A stretch of DNA of 64,000 nucleotides from Punica granatum. Lineage: Eukaryota > Streptophyta > Magnoliopsida > Myrtales > Lythraceae. The notes below the pieces were generated by a model, which did not search any database, was not told the DNA's origin, and worked only from the letters and a program-made list of their open reading frames with translations. The number at the start of each line of letters is the position of its first letter. Positions within the stretch are counted from its first letter, which is position 1. Both the position numbers and the translations under genes were made by a program. The DNA lies in assembly GCF_007655135.1 (NCBI RefSeq), contig NC_045131.1, forward strand, positions 6,076,001 to 6,140,000, written 5' to 3'. Positions 10,716 through 23,425 of this stretch are shown here, piece after piece.

Positions 10716-13700
10716 AAGCTTCCAACTTGAGCTTCAGCCTCTTCTTGACACTCACCTTCCTCCTCTCATTGCCACTCCAGTCCCCTTCCCAACTCCTCCT
10801 TCTCCCTCAGAGGAGAATTCTCCACCAGCCTCTGTTTCCGGCGACCTCGGCCCCGCCCCCCGAGTCCCCTCCCCCACCCCCGCCAACCCCACAGAGCCCC
10901 GAGTTCCCCGACCCGGACCAGCCCTTCTTTCCAGAGGTCCCCGGCGGCTCTACCAATCCGCAGCAGAGCCAACCGCCGCCGTCGCCGCCGACATCGGTCG
11001 CCGCTAATGGGACCGCGGCGCCAATCCCGACCGCCACGCAGCCCACTAAGCCCACCAAGAAAGTGGCCATTGCGATCTCGGTCGGGATCGTCACGCTCGG
11101 GATGCTCTCCGCGTTAGCATTCTTCTTGTACCGGCACCGGTCGAGGCAGCCCATCGAGACCCAGAAGCTGGTGGGGCCCCATGACTCGGGCCGTTTCGAT
11201 CATGACTCGAGGGCGATGGGCGCGTCATCGCAGCCCTCGAACTTCCTGTATATCGGCACGGTGGAGCCTGCCAATGGAGGGACCAGATCAATGGGTGATG
11301 GGAATGGGAATGGGAGTGGGAGTGGGACTTCTAGTGGAGCAAAGGGGTCGCCGTACCGGAAGCTGAACTCGATCAAGAGATCGGAAAGGTACCGTCCCAG
11401 CCCCGAGCTGCAGCCTCTGCCGCCACTGCCTAGGCCTCCAGTGGAAAACCCGGACCCCTCTCCAATCTCGCCGCGTTCCTCATCCGAGGATGGTGAGGAG
11501 AGTCGTGACACCGGGTTCTACACTCCGAATGGCTCCTCCGTGAGCAATGAAGAGAGCTATTACACTCCGATTTCTCGGCAGAATTATCTAAACAATGCGA
11601 GTACTAACAATAATTCTAGTACATCGACTCTGGTTCCTCATTCTAAGAGAACGTCTCCGAGATCAAGGCTCTCAGCTTCTTCACCGGAGATGAAACACGT
11701 CATAATTCCGTCTATAAAGCAGGTCATGCAACCGCCGGTGCCACCAGTTCCTCCACCAGCAGCTGCCACGCAGCGGGCCAAGGCACAGGAAAGCCCACAG
11801 AGCATGCCAAGCCCGCCAAAAAAGCCGAAGTTCGCATCCCCACCGCCACCTCCTAACCGGGAACTTCTCCAGTCAATAAGCTCCTCATCACCACGAACAA
11901 ACATAGCTCGACCACCGCCGCCGCTAACTCCTACTCCGCCACCGCCACCACCTCCACCTCCACCTCCACCTCCACGCCCGCCGCCACCTCCACCAGCTGC
12001 AGTGGCAGCTTCAGCTATTCCTAGGAAAGTGGCAAATCCGGAGGCCAATGGTTCCATCAAACTTCCACAAGAATCAGCAGGTTCAAGATCATGGACTTCC
12101 AATACCAAAACTCCCATCACCAGGACTTCACCAGGAGCTCAGAAGGTGAGCCCTGGGGAAGAAACCAGTAGAAGCGGCAGTTCATCGGAGAGGCAAAACG
12201 GAGACGATAGTAATGAAGGTAGACCCAAGCTAAAGCCTCTTCACTGGGACAAAGTCCGGGCGACTTCAGACAGAGCCACGGTGTGGGATCAGCTGAAGTC
12301 GAGCTCGTTCCAGTAAGTGCTGCCTCGAAATCAAGTTCCACATTGCTAAATGTGTATCAAGAATCAGACTTCCTGATCATAACATCTCGCAATCTTATGT
12401 CAGGTTGAACGAAGATATGATGGAGACACTTTTTGGATGCAATTCCACGAGCTCGGTCCCGAAAGAAGCAACCAGAAGGTCAGTGTTGCCCCCAGTTGAG
12501 CAGGAGAACAGGGTGTTGGATCCCAAGAAGTCACAGAACATAGCAATCCTGCTGAGAGCATTGAACGTAACGTGGGATGAAGTGTCCGAAGCCCTTCTCG
12601 ATGGTAAATTTTTACAACAATACTTGCAAATTAACTGCACTAAAGAACAAGCTCCCCTGTTTCTCGTTGTTCGAACAATGAAATATGCTATTTTTAGTGC
12701 TCTGGGCTTTTCTGGCAGTTGGTCAATATTTTACCGTTTGTTCATCCAATTTTCGGAATACTGTGCTTACTATAAGGCATTATTCAGGTGAAGTAAGCAC
12801 AAAGTCATCCAATTTAGCAGCAGTTTTGCTGCATTATAACCTATTGCTTCCGCGTGAAGACTGACCGACATTAATCCGAACATAGGAATCTAAACTAAAT
12901 AGTCATTTTTATTTAAATTGAAATCGTCTGGAGGGGTTTCCTCAAATATGAGAAAAAAAGACGCAGAATACCTTGAGTGGTTGAAGTAACCCGATAATCA
13001 AGAAAGGGAAGAAGACAGAACAACCTTATCAAACAGGATTTTTCTTTTCGAATGGCAACAAGAATTCACTCAACATCCATCATTATCTGCACTAGTTAAT
13101 GCCTTCCAGCACTTCCTTGCCAACACATTCACATGTATTCTTCATCTTTTGTTTGCTTATTTTTTCGCTTATCATTTCATTACCTTCCGAGGAAGACTTC
13201 TAAGAATGATGGGCAATCATTGTATTGGTGCATCTCTAAGAATGATGCACAATCATAAATATTTTGAACAAAAGTAAATGTTGATGCTTGATACGATAAT
13301 GTCCGCGCAAGTTGTTTTCTCATAATTGATTGCACTGATTATTACCGAAACTGAAGGCTCCTGTATGCGTATTGCAACAGGCAACCCAGAAGGCTTAGGT
13401 CCTGAGCTTCTAGAAACACTGGTAAAGATGGCCCCGACAAAGGAGGAAGAGATAAAGCTTCAAGCATACGATGGGGATATATCGAAGCTGGGATCTGCAG
13501 AACGGTTTCTCAAGGCAATCCTTGATATCCCGTTTGCCTTCAAAAGAGTCGAAGCAATGCTATACAGAGCTAATTTTGACGCAGAAGTCAAATATTTGAG
13601 GAAGTCCTTCCAGACACTAGAGGTAAAAACACTACAGGAAATCCCGTTTACCTTTTGATTTATCAGCTCCCAAGATGATGTTTGTGATTTCTTTCTGTCT

Positions 13701-14493
13701 TTGAAAATTGCAGACAGCCAGTGAAGAGTTGAGGAACAGCCGGTTATTTCTTAAACTCCTTGAGGCTGTACTGAGGACAGGAAACAGAATGAATGTCGGG
13801 ACAAACCGTGGTGATGCCAAAGCTTTCAAGCTTGACACACTCTTAAAACTCGTAGATATCAAGGGAACAGATGGCAAAACGACTCTTCTTCACTTTGTGG
13901 TTCAAGAAATCATCAGATCGGAGGGCGAAAATGCAAACTCCAATGTTGAAAACCTTTCTAAACTGAAGGACGATGACTTCAGGAAGCAAGGACTACAGGT
14001 GGTGGCGGGTTTGAGCCGGGACCTTGGAAACGTCAAAAAGGCTGCAGGAATGGACTCTGATGTCTTAAACAGCTACGTACTAAAGCTCGAGATGGGGCTG
14101 GAGAAAGTGAGAAATGTATTGCAATATGAGAAGCCTGAGATGCAGGGGAAGTTCTTTGATTCGACTAAGCTGTTCCTCAGTGAAGCAGAGGACGACATAA
14201 CGAGGATTAAGGAAGATGAGAGGAAAGCTCTTTTACTAGTGAAAGAGGTGACGGAGTATTTCCATGGGGATACTGCGAAGGAAGAGGCTCACCCTTTTAG
14301 GATCTTTGTGATTGTGAGGGATTTCCTGTCGGTACTGGATCATGTGTGCAAGGATGTGGGAAGTATGCAAGAAAGGAGCGTGATGGGTTCCGCAAGGTCA
14401 TTCCGGATATCTTCAACCGCTTCACTGCCGGTACTGAACCGATACAATGTCAGAGACACCAGGAGCTCCGATGAGGAAAGTTTATCCCCTTAA
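10712..14493 (+). CDS. Type-I formin-like protein (actin nucleator)
   Basis: Exons are 10712-12312, 12404-12603, 13381-13622 and 13714-14493; all introns are GT-AG, giving 940 aa. The protein has a hydrophobic signal peptide (residues 1-27) and a proline-rich, presumably extracellular part (about 45-115). One membrane segment starts near residue 118 ([12 protein letters not shown]..., ending LYRHR). It has a Ser-rich linker, a poly-proline FH1 region (about 395-430), then an FH2 domain from about 503 ([11 protein letters not shown]) with the hallmark [13 protein letters not shown]. It ends SSDEESLSP. Type-I plant formins sit in the plasma membrane, anchor to the wall and nucleate or bundle actin using profilin-actin delivered by FH1. 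The length fits group-I formins (about 900-1050 aa). The start was chosen because it opens the signal peptide. I cannot separate FH1 from FH2-type orthologues by eye. Confidence 0.93.
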
Positions 14494-16162
14494 GAAAATT
14501 TTTCCGTCCTATAATCGAGCCACAAAATGGACTGGGAACTCCTAGTTTCTTCCACCACAAAGCATGTTAGACAGAGTAGGAAACTAGAAAGTTTGGCTTC
14601 ACAACACAAGATCTTATCTCCACACGACGATCAAAGATCCGAACCTCTTCCGGGTCATTTTGGGCTCGGGTAGCAACATCAGATCAGTCCACAGGTGAAT
14701 AAGAAAGATGCAAACCGTGACAGGACGAGAGCTGTAATATAGACTACAGATGAAGGGCAAACAAAAAGAACCGCTTTTACATCGCAGTCCCAGCACGTCT
14801 CCTAAACAGCATAGTAAATTTTTTGTTTTGATTAGAATCCCATACGGAGTTTGAAAGCCGAATGTCTTGATCTTTGCTTTGTAATGGTCAAGATTAGCAT
14901 TTGTTTTTTATAATTACAAATAAGAAAGTAGATGCTTATTCTTTTGATGAACTTGTCGGCTTTAAAGGCACTAACTTGGTGCTTTTCCCACTCAGAAAGA
15001 ATCCCCCTTTATCCTTTCTTTTGGTAGAAGAATAGCGAAAGCAGCACACAGTTACTTTCAGAAATCAGAATAGCCATAAATGTGAGATACACAAAGTATT
15101 CCGTCTGGGCTGCTACAACTGCAACAACTGGGGCCAACGGTCAAATATTACCTAAAGATGTTCTTGGGTAGAGTGGCTTCACAAATATGACCGGCGGTGG
15201 CCGACCATCAACGGTAATGGTCTGAGCAGAGAGGAAGGCTGGGGAATGGAAGATAAAAAAGTAATGAGCAGCGCTCGACTCCTAAAATGCCCGTGAGAGA
15301 AAAGTGAAGAATAGCGACTTAAAGCCATACAATGATGCCCACTTGGCTGAAGTTAAAGTAGAAATCAGCGTGTGCGATGATCGAATTTCTTTCGGTGCCA
15401 GACACTGTTTGAGAACATCCCATGATTTTTCTGGACGAGGTTCGCAGTCGGGATCCTGGAAATATACCTCAGCCGGAGTAAGGCTAAAGTTAAAAACAGC
15501 AGAGAGAACGACATACCAAAGTGGGTGCTGAAGTAAAGCTTCGCCTTCGTGCAACTTAAATGGCGATAATTTCAACGGTCACCGGAGGTTGGGAAAAGAA
15601 AAATGGCGCGCGACAGAGCAATTTTGTGCCTTAAGCTGTTTTTATTAACAGAGCGGTTCAAATGGAAGCTTTTCCTTCAATTTTTGGACCTGTTCAAAGC
15701 CATAATTGTTTCTAACAAAAAACATGTACACGGGTATGTACGTAAAAATAATCGTCCGTCAGGTCTTAGGCGTATCCCCGAATGCACCCTAATAAAACCA
15801 TTCTCGTGCTCTCATGTTTCATAAAATTCTCTTGTATGTTTACCTTGCGTCGTTAATACAACTCGTGGTTTGTCCAGTCTTGCGTGTGAATTGGGTTAGA
15901 CCCCATGCCATTGGATGGGTAGGTACTAGGCTGTGCAGTGATTCTCCTCGAGGATCAGTAGGTTCTAGTCCAAGAATTACGAACGCTATTCATAGGTTAC
16001 ATTTCCAGTCCCTTCAACCTATAGTCGCCCAACCATATGAGAACCTCAACCATAACCTGGAGGATGTTGAGCACATATTTTTCGGTTCAATAAACGGGAT
16101 AGTACCTGTGGTATATTACATTTGGCATTGTGGAATAGTTTAACTTCAATGGAGCAACCAAC

Positions 16163-16337
16163 AAGGATTGATTAAAGTGTTTCGGCGCTTGTTCCCCTTA
16201 AATAAGAGCTTGAATTTGAATATCGTAAATGGAGAAAATTCTTGATTGAGTTTTATTCTTTAGTGGGCCTACTCGTCTCGAACTGGATTAGTTGGAACCA
16301 TTGGGCTTTCAAATGTCAGGGTACACACCGAAAAACT
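16163..16337 (+). mobile_element. SINE copy (family A)
   Basis: It shares an ordered set of words with copies at 41346-41528, 34375-34520 and 23306-23425. These are GGATTGATT(C/A)AAG.G.TTCG, then CTT(A)AA...CTT/CAAGTTTGAAT, then GGAGAAAATTC, TTTAGTGGGCC, ACTGGATTAGTYGG, CCATTGGGCTTTC, and last GTACACACCGAAAAA ending in A residues. The head resembles a tRNA-type A box/B box pair and the tail is A-rich, as in plant tRNA-derived SINEs. This copy is diverged. Confidence 0.6.
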
Positions 16338-16807
16338 TCAATATGAGTAAACAGACTTCCTCAGGACTGCTGTACAAAAGGAATAGAGAACCTCCTATCC
16401 TTAGTCCAGAAGATGGCTTGGGCCACCGACATGGAGGAACACTCTAGAGGAATTTGTGGTACAGCCAGGATTGTTGCTTTTGCTATTCAGTTGCCTCTGG
16501 TGTAATGGATTGAAAACGACTTAAATGGAATCATCACATACTGAAATCAAACCAATCTTCTATACCAGCGTGACATTGCAATATCTGTTCGATTTTTTTT
16601 TTTTCCCCTAGTGTCCCTTGGAATCTGCCCTTGATGAAATTCCAGGGGAAAAAGGACAATTCAAGGTAAGACAGAAACAGATTCCACGAGGTAAAGATTG
16701 TTGAAGGAATAAATGCGTGGTGAGAGCTGGGCTTTGTTTCGGAAAGCAGTGTCGATATTCTGTTTTCGTGTGTCAAGTAATCGTGATCTCAAGTGAGACT
16801 CTTTGTC

Positions 16808-16810
<3 letters not shown>

Positions 16811-16844
<34 letters not shown>
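16811..16844. repeat. (AT)n microsatellite
   Basis: About seventeen uninterrupted AT dinucleotides after CTTTGTCCAC. Confidence 0.9.
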
Positions 16845-16846
<2 letters not shown>

Positions 16847-17150
16847 CATTACAACAAGAAGTGGGATTGGTACACTTATTTATAACATGGGACTGCTGAT
16901 CTTCACATGTTGCCCGATCTAACTATAATTCACATTTGATACAATGGGATGCAGAAAGGGATCCCGTTGGATTTCTTTCCTTCTCCACGCCGAGTGTGGC
17001 CATGATGTATCTATTTTTAGCTGAAGTTAAGTAATACGAGGTTCTTAGATTGAAATTTTCTATAAGAATATATATGCCGGACGAGGAAATGATTGCATCG
17101 AAGCTGCAGGTCCAAGAGCTAATTGCTAAGGTGTATCTATGGATCCGGTG

Positions 17151-19203
17151 TTACGAGGTGGAAGATTCCGATTCTGATTGGAGGAAATGTGCCCAGCTTA
17201 TGCCCTTGGTTCTCAGGATATTCCTCACCAGCATCTTCCACTTGATCTCGTCCTTCTTATTCTGCTTCTTCAACCTCTCCTTGAAATTCCTGCAATGTCA
17301 AACTGATCGATAAGCGCATTGTACAAATTCTGGAGACTGTAAAACTTTTGATTAAAAACCGTGCTAAGATGCGTAATAGTTTTGTTCTATATGCTTCCGT
17401 TTCATGTCATTCCTGGTTTAATCTGCACATATCGGCTTTCTCGTGGAATTTTAGGAACGTCAATTCACATTGCTGTTGTACTATGTTTCGTTCCATATAA
17501 CTGTAGCCAAATTCATATGGACTAAATTCTTATGGACTACTAACTCCGCGGGTCAATACCTGAATAGCTAACAGGTGAAATGAAGAACTGAAATAGAAGA
17601 GAAACGAGTTGAACCTGCACAAGGGGACCCTGCATGAGCTCGAATCCCGGCACAGGCGGGAGTGGAGCTCGAACAGCTGCCACATCCGGCGACAATGGAG
17701 GCAGCCCCCGGGGACTCTCAGCTTGCAGCTGGCAAAGTGGCGGAGGAGAAGCTCGAGCCCCTTGCAGGCCTCAAAACTGCAGGGCGGTTGGTCCTCCCTG
17801 AAGGCCTTGTCAAAGGGGCCAATCGTCCGGCACCCTTCTCGGCAGATGTGGACCAGGGCATCCATGGCTTCGAAGAGCTGAGAGTAGACCTTCCTCTCAT
17901 TCCGTTTCTGAACTCTCTCCTTTTCCCTCTGTGGAAAGAAGAGCGCGCCAGTTTAGAAACAGTAATCTGTACAACTTGAAATGTTCTAGAACTATAGGAA
18001 AGAGAGTAGAATTCTTCAGATTATCCTTACATTATCGTCTTCTATGACCGATTCCAGCAGCTCCTTTTCGAGGATTGGGTGGCTCTTCTTCATTGCCCTC
18101 CAACCCTCGGTGGCGGAAACATCCTCAAAGTTCCTCATGATCATGCGGTGGCAGATGAGGCTCAGCCTCGGGGCATCACAGAGCAGCGCGAGCTGAATGA
18201 TATCGATCACGTTCTCCAGATTGATCAACCCCTTCTCTAAGTACCACTCGCATTTCTGCTTCAGCTGCGGGACCACAAACGCGTGGGAAAGGACCAAGAG
18301 AAGCAAAACGAACTCTTCCATCTCTTGTCTCTCATAGCTACATACATGTGAAGACAGAGTAAACCTCATCAGAAATCATTCAAGTAGTTTCCTGTTTGTG
18401 GTGCACTGTTCTATAGTTGAAGAACTACTTACCAAGAAGAGTACAAGAACCGAACAAAAACACGAACTGCCTTAGGTTGAACTCCACGGATTGAGATAGA
18501 TCTCCAGCGGCCATGCTTCTTCGATCTCTTCAACATGTTTTTTAGCACAGCAGAAGCCAGGCCCTGTGGAAAACATTCATTCCAAGAAACATGAAACTTT
18601 TTAGGATCCGATACAACATTGATTGATATTTTTACAGCTGAATACAGTCTCGATGCAAATTTATCTATAGAGATCTTCTGTAGATCATAGCTTGATATAC
18701 TATCAGTAATATGAAGAGTTGGACTAGAATATCGAAGAGGAAACCATAGAACTGCTATTAAGCGATCGATTCTCATTGCAATGTTACTTAGCAGATACAT
18801 GTGCCACTATCGTAGAAGACGGCTTAGACATATATGTGCAGATAGCCTGCAAATAATACAGAGAAAAACACAAAAGTTTACTGAATCGGAATCGAGAAAT
18901 TCTTACGAGAACACTAGCATGTGCATATATAATTCCACCCCCATCAGTGTTGATTTGAACATCTGCCTTGTATCCTTCGTCAAAGAGACGATCCCACAGG
19001 TCACTCGAGGAAGCCGAGATGGAGGTTACTACTCCCGAAGCCGACCGGTCCGTTGACGTCCGACTGTTCCAATAGCAGCTTCGAGCCTGCGAGCCAGGCA
19101 ATGGAGGCGGCGCAGGAGTAGGGAGAAGAGATCTCTCAATGTCTATATTTCCCATCTCTGTTGAGAATGCTCCTGAATGAATCACACGCATGGTCAGACA
19201 CAT
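17151..19203 (-). CDS. BTB/POZ and TAZ domain-containing protein (BT family)
   Basis: Exons in coding order are 19203-18907, 18563-18433, 18337-18031, 17928-17615 and 17289-17151; all introns are GT-AG, giving 395 aa. The BTB core starts around residue 75 ([18 protein letters not shown], then YAHASVL) and continues through FVRFLYSSC into a BACK-like helical part ([30 protein letters not shown]). A TAZ zinc finger follows (about 268-350) with the ordered Cys/His ligands of VHICREGCR...[16 protein letters not shown]...[20 protein letters not shown]...C. The C-terminal [17 protein letters not shown] tail is the calmodulin-binding region in Arabidopsis BT proteins. The family forms CUL3-linked scaffolds with bromodomain partners in nutrient, hormone and stress responses. 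The first in-frame Met was used; Met5 (19191) or Met17 (19155) are also possible. Confidence 0.92.
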
Positions 19204-21959
19204 TGATTCAATTGAATTCCGTGCAGCCTAAGATGATCATTTACCCGGTTGATTTACGAGGCTAGCATAGAGCTTTTGTACTATAACATTCCTGAACTCG
19301 TTAGGACCCTTTGATATTTTTTTGGTAAAATATCAGCAGAACGGACAAGTTGGAAAACAACCTCTGGTGGAGCCCAAAAATGAATTTCCAATCAAATCTC
19401 AAGAAGAAATGTGTGAATTTCAGGGGAAGTAAATGTGGCTTTCGGTGAACATTCACAAAAGTTTCAACAAGATATTTGTCACCTTTCAATTCCCAATAGA
19501 GCAAAAAACAAAAACAACACAAATATAAGGAGAAAAAGTGATTTTTTTTTTATTTCTTTTTTTCCCCCCCGATAGCAACTTGACATGGCACAGTTGCCAC
19601 TAGCCACCATTGTTGAGAAACAAAAAATTTGATACCTACAATAACCATGCAAGGTTCTTTTCAATAATCACAGTCTGTGGTGAACGAACAAACAAACCGA
19701 ACACAAAGATAACGTCTTCTTACAGGACAATTCTCAACTTTCGGTTTTCATTTTCCATGGAAGAGGACCAACTTTATTCCGTGATTTTTACGACCAAAAA
19801 TTCCAACGAAGCTTTCCATTGCGTTTTCTTGTTTTCCTACTGGGCGGAGAAAAGAGCGCACATCCCCCATCACTGGGATTCTTAGGAACTGTCACTGGAA
19901 AAAGTGAAGACAGGAGACCTTCAGGACATTGAACACTTACCCTTCTATTAAGTCTCGATCTTAGAGGAGAGCCAATGAGAAGTCAGAATCAGAAAGAGAA
20001 GCTGATGAATCAGAACCTCTGGTGCCCTGTCTCCCCTCCTCGGATCAATCAAACCCAACTCAGCTCCAAAAATGGCCTAAAAGCTGATTTCTTTATGACT
20101 ATTGCAGAAGGCAGCAGCAAAGTTTTTTTTTTTTTTTTTGGGTTGGGTTTTAAATGGGAGTGGAACTGGGCACGAAAGACTTGCAGGTACGGCTCTTGAG
20201 CTTTATATAAGAGGAATGGAGACACTTCCTTTACCCGGCCATTAAATTTCTAATTTGTGAGGGGGGAAAAAATGTAAATGAGAGGTTTTCTAGCTGTCAG
20301 TCACTCTGTTGGGTGTCTGTTTGGCTTTGTCTTTGGCTTTGGCTGCTGCAACATCGGAAGGTCAGAGTTTCAGAAGTCAGAGGCTGCTCAAGAATTTGCA
20401 GCTCGACAGAACGAATCCAACGGCGCTTCGATTGTTTTCGATCTTTGTTACGGTGACCTTCATATGAAACCATTGTGATAATTCAATGCAGCATTCCAAA
20501 TCCACGCGTTAGAGATGGATTATGCTCGTGGTGGTGCAAAGCGAAAGGATGCAATACTCTTAGTAATGTTAAACATAACAAGTAATGGGCCATAGGATAT
20601 GCAATTGCAGAGCTCGTGCAACGTCTCGAGCTGAAAGTCATCGTCTTGAGTTGCGCACTTGACGACAAATATCACGTCAGCATCAACTTGACCGGACTGC
20701 AAACCTGTAGACGAGGATTAGAGTGTGAGTGTCTCCATTGATGTCCTTGTCAATGATCTAAGGAACACGAGGATTGGCTGAAACCACAAGTGCACCGTAT
20801 GTAAGAACAGGACTACGACGATCGACCACCTTCCCCTCACAGGTGACAGCTCCTTTTAGGTTGTCTCTTTCCACTTTAGCTGGCCACATTTACTCAGGAC
20901 CGTGAACTTTCAATCGCAAACTCCGTCTCAATCAAGAGACACAGAGATATTGAAGATCATGTCGCCCATTTTAACACAGCTAAGTTCCCAATATACGTTA
21001 AAATCCGAACTGTCAGGTTGGCCTCTCAGTGCACTGGCATGTCATGGAGTAGGCAGCTACATAGGCATCTCCTTTCCTGCTCCGGCGGCGATCAAATATC
21101 CCAGAAAATATTATCAAAATCCATGTGGTTTTAGGTGTTCTCTGTCCCAATTTCCCGGTCCTAGAAATAGAAAAAGAGAAGATAGGTTGTAACTTGATAA
21201 TGAATAGGCTTGGAAGAGGGGCTAGCTGAGAAGGCGGCGCATTCATAGAATTTGTTGATTACTACGTGCTGGAAAATTCGATTGCTCTTACAGGTCCCAC
21301 GAGGTGATAAAATCCTTATCTGGCCCGATAATCCTGTTCACTGGACTATTGGTTGATATAGCCACCTACAACACGAGATTCCTAGAAATATCCTTTCGTC
21401 CACGGGCGCGAGGTTCTTTGGGATCCGGATCTCAAAGAGTCTAAACTGAAGATCCCAGCTCAGCAGGGAGAAACTCATGCCATTAGAAGGGCAGATGAAA
21501 TTGAATCAGAGGAATGTTTGGTTTGAACACGTGCAAATATGGATGTCAGATCTCACTTTCCCTCAAATATACGGGAACGTGCAATATATATCAAGTCAGC
21601 TGATCATGTTTCTCCTTGCATCAAGTTGGCCATTATTTAATCAATTACGGTCCAAATTATGTATATTACCAATATATCACTTCAGGACGGACTACATATC
21701 CAAATCATGACTCGGGTCGGAATGTGTGAAACGATATTAGATAATCACTTGGGAGCTCGATCAGACCCACGGCCATGTCGAGGACTATTCGGTCCTCCTG
21801 GGACCCGACTTCCGGCTCTTATAAGCCCGCGTCGCATTAATTTCAATTTCGTCATTCTAAACTTATGGTGAGTGTGAGTGGAATATTGGTCAAACTTGAA
21901 TCGACCGTGATTCAATTGTTGTAATTTGTATTTATTTCATAGCACATCGCGAGGCATTT

Positions 21960-22690
21960 ACTTGTATATTCATTCATGTAATGATCCCGGTTGGCAAGCA
22001 CGAGGTCCGAGAGTCAAAACCGGTCGAGTCGATTTACGAGTCCCCTAGACGAGTGGGACCACACAAGTCAAGGGTCCGATCTATGTGGTAAATCGGCCAT
22101 AACGGTCCGGTTAGCCGAACGCGAGGATGGTGGACTAATCCCCTAAGCTGAGGATCCAATCCTCTTTCGGTCTCTTAACCTGAATCAATTGTTTTCACGA
22201 ATTTACGGTATCAAACAGAGCGAGATGAGCGAAACATAATCAAGCAATAAATAAACTAAAAAGGCAAATCCTAGACAAATCAAAGTACCGATAGGATGTG
22301 CGGGATATAAAACCGCACATAATAGAACCCTCGGTACCGTAGACCATATGTCTTAGCAATTAGGTGTATCTATTACCTCTAGAACCGGGCAACTCACCGA
22401 ACCTCGACCTCCAAGTCGTAAACAGGTAGTGACGACTCCTTCTCACGCGTGTCCATCACGCGTCCTCCGGAAAAATGGACACTCCCAAGCCATGCGATCG
22501 TGCTCACGCATGCAGGTCCCGACGAAATAAAATTCGAGTTTGCACAACTTGACGACTCCGTTGTAAAACACTGCAGTCACTATGCAATATTAGTAGTATG
22601 TGAGTTTAGAGCTCATTGAAAACACTGTAGCCACTGTGCCTCCCTGGAGTGCCCGATGCGTGGAACGAGATACTCTATGCTGAGCTGTTT
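21960..22690. mobile_element. Possible LTR-retrotransposon leader/LTR relic
   Basis: This segment has higher GC and a different word composition from its surroundings, with GGTCCG, GAGTCGA and ACGAGTCC-type words. At about 22430 it carries GTGACGACTCC followed by TCTCACGCGTGTCC. 'GGCGACTCC'-like words are common just downstream of the 5' LTR in plant Ty3-type elements. No gag/pol frame, intact LTR pair or primer site is present. The attribution is inference from composition and one motif. Confidence 0.3.
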
Positions 22691-23305
22691 GCAAGTTGAA
22701 CCAGAAGGATCAACAACACAGCAGCAACAGCAGAAGAGGCCACAGTAAGCCCGCCATGCACATAACATTAAATAGTGAATAAAAAAAATCTTTTTTCTTT
22801 TCTCCTCCTTTCAAGTAAATCTGATCAGCCTAAAAGAAGCATTATTTTGTATCTATGTCATCCTATATATAAAAATTAAAAAATAAAAAAAATAAAAATT
22901 CCCCTCCTTACTCTGCTCAGTTTTTGGCATTACAGATGCAGGAATCGAGTATTTTTCGCTTCCAAAAGTATCATATAGGAGGAAATGCATATTGTATAGG
23001 GAGGTTTTTGTATCCAATATATATTTCCTCCGTCATTATAATTGCTCGATGAGAAAGAAGCAGTAGAGTTCTTTGCTATTAACCTAAACAACTACTAGAA
23101 CTGTACATCACCATACGGTTCCAATTATTAAGACCTTCTGACTATGTAATATACATATCCAGCAAAGAACGATCATGTAATATACTTCAATTGCATCATA
23201 CACGGGATGCACGTTAATCCCGAAAAAAAGGGATTAGAGTGTTTCGGAGATTATTCCTGAACATGAGAGTGATTCATTAGGTTTTTTTTTATAGTTAATC
23301 GATAA

Positions 23306-23425
23306 TTTTTTTTCGGCGTGTACATTCAGAAGTCCAATGAACCCCGAAAAATCTAATTCGAATTGAGTCAGCTCACTAAGAAATAAAGTTCTCCCAACGT
23401 GGGTTAATCAATAATTTTTTCTACG
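23306..23425 (-). mobile_element. SINE copy (family A), 5'-truncated
   Basis: On the minus strand it reads ...CCCACGTTGGGAGAACTTTA, TTTCTTAGTGAGCTGACTC, ATTGGACTTCTGAATGTACA then CGCCGAAAAAAAA. This is the same 3' module, in the same order, as the copies at 16163, 34375 and 41346. The tRNA-like head is missing. Confidence 0.55.

Larger units (their letters stand above)
14494..17150. other. Intergenic region downstream of formin and BTB-TAZ gene
   Basis: The first few hundred bases are probably formin 3' UTR. The gene on the far side also ends here, so the two genes converge. Open frames around 15280-15575 exist on both strands but show no domain and no splice partners. A SINE copy (16163-16337) and an AT microsatellite (16811-16844) are listed separately. 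Confidence 0.4.

Noticed and set aside
11638..12120. 160-codon Gly-rich minus-strand frame opposite the formin
   Set aside because: It is the reverse-strand shadow of the poly-proline coding exon.
15282..15575. 97-codon minus-strand frame, with a 75-codon plus-strand frame across the same bases
   Set aside because: No recognisable domain, no start context or splice partners, and both strands are open by chance; not called as a gene.
20480..21000. Minus-strand open segments that look faintly protein-like (for example VDADVIFVVKCATQDDDF)
   Set aside because: The segments are in different frames with stops between them, and I could not match them to any family with confidence. It may be a decayed gene fragment, but the evidence is too thin.
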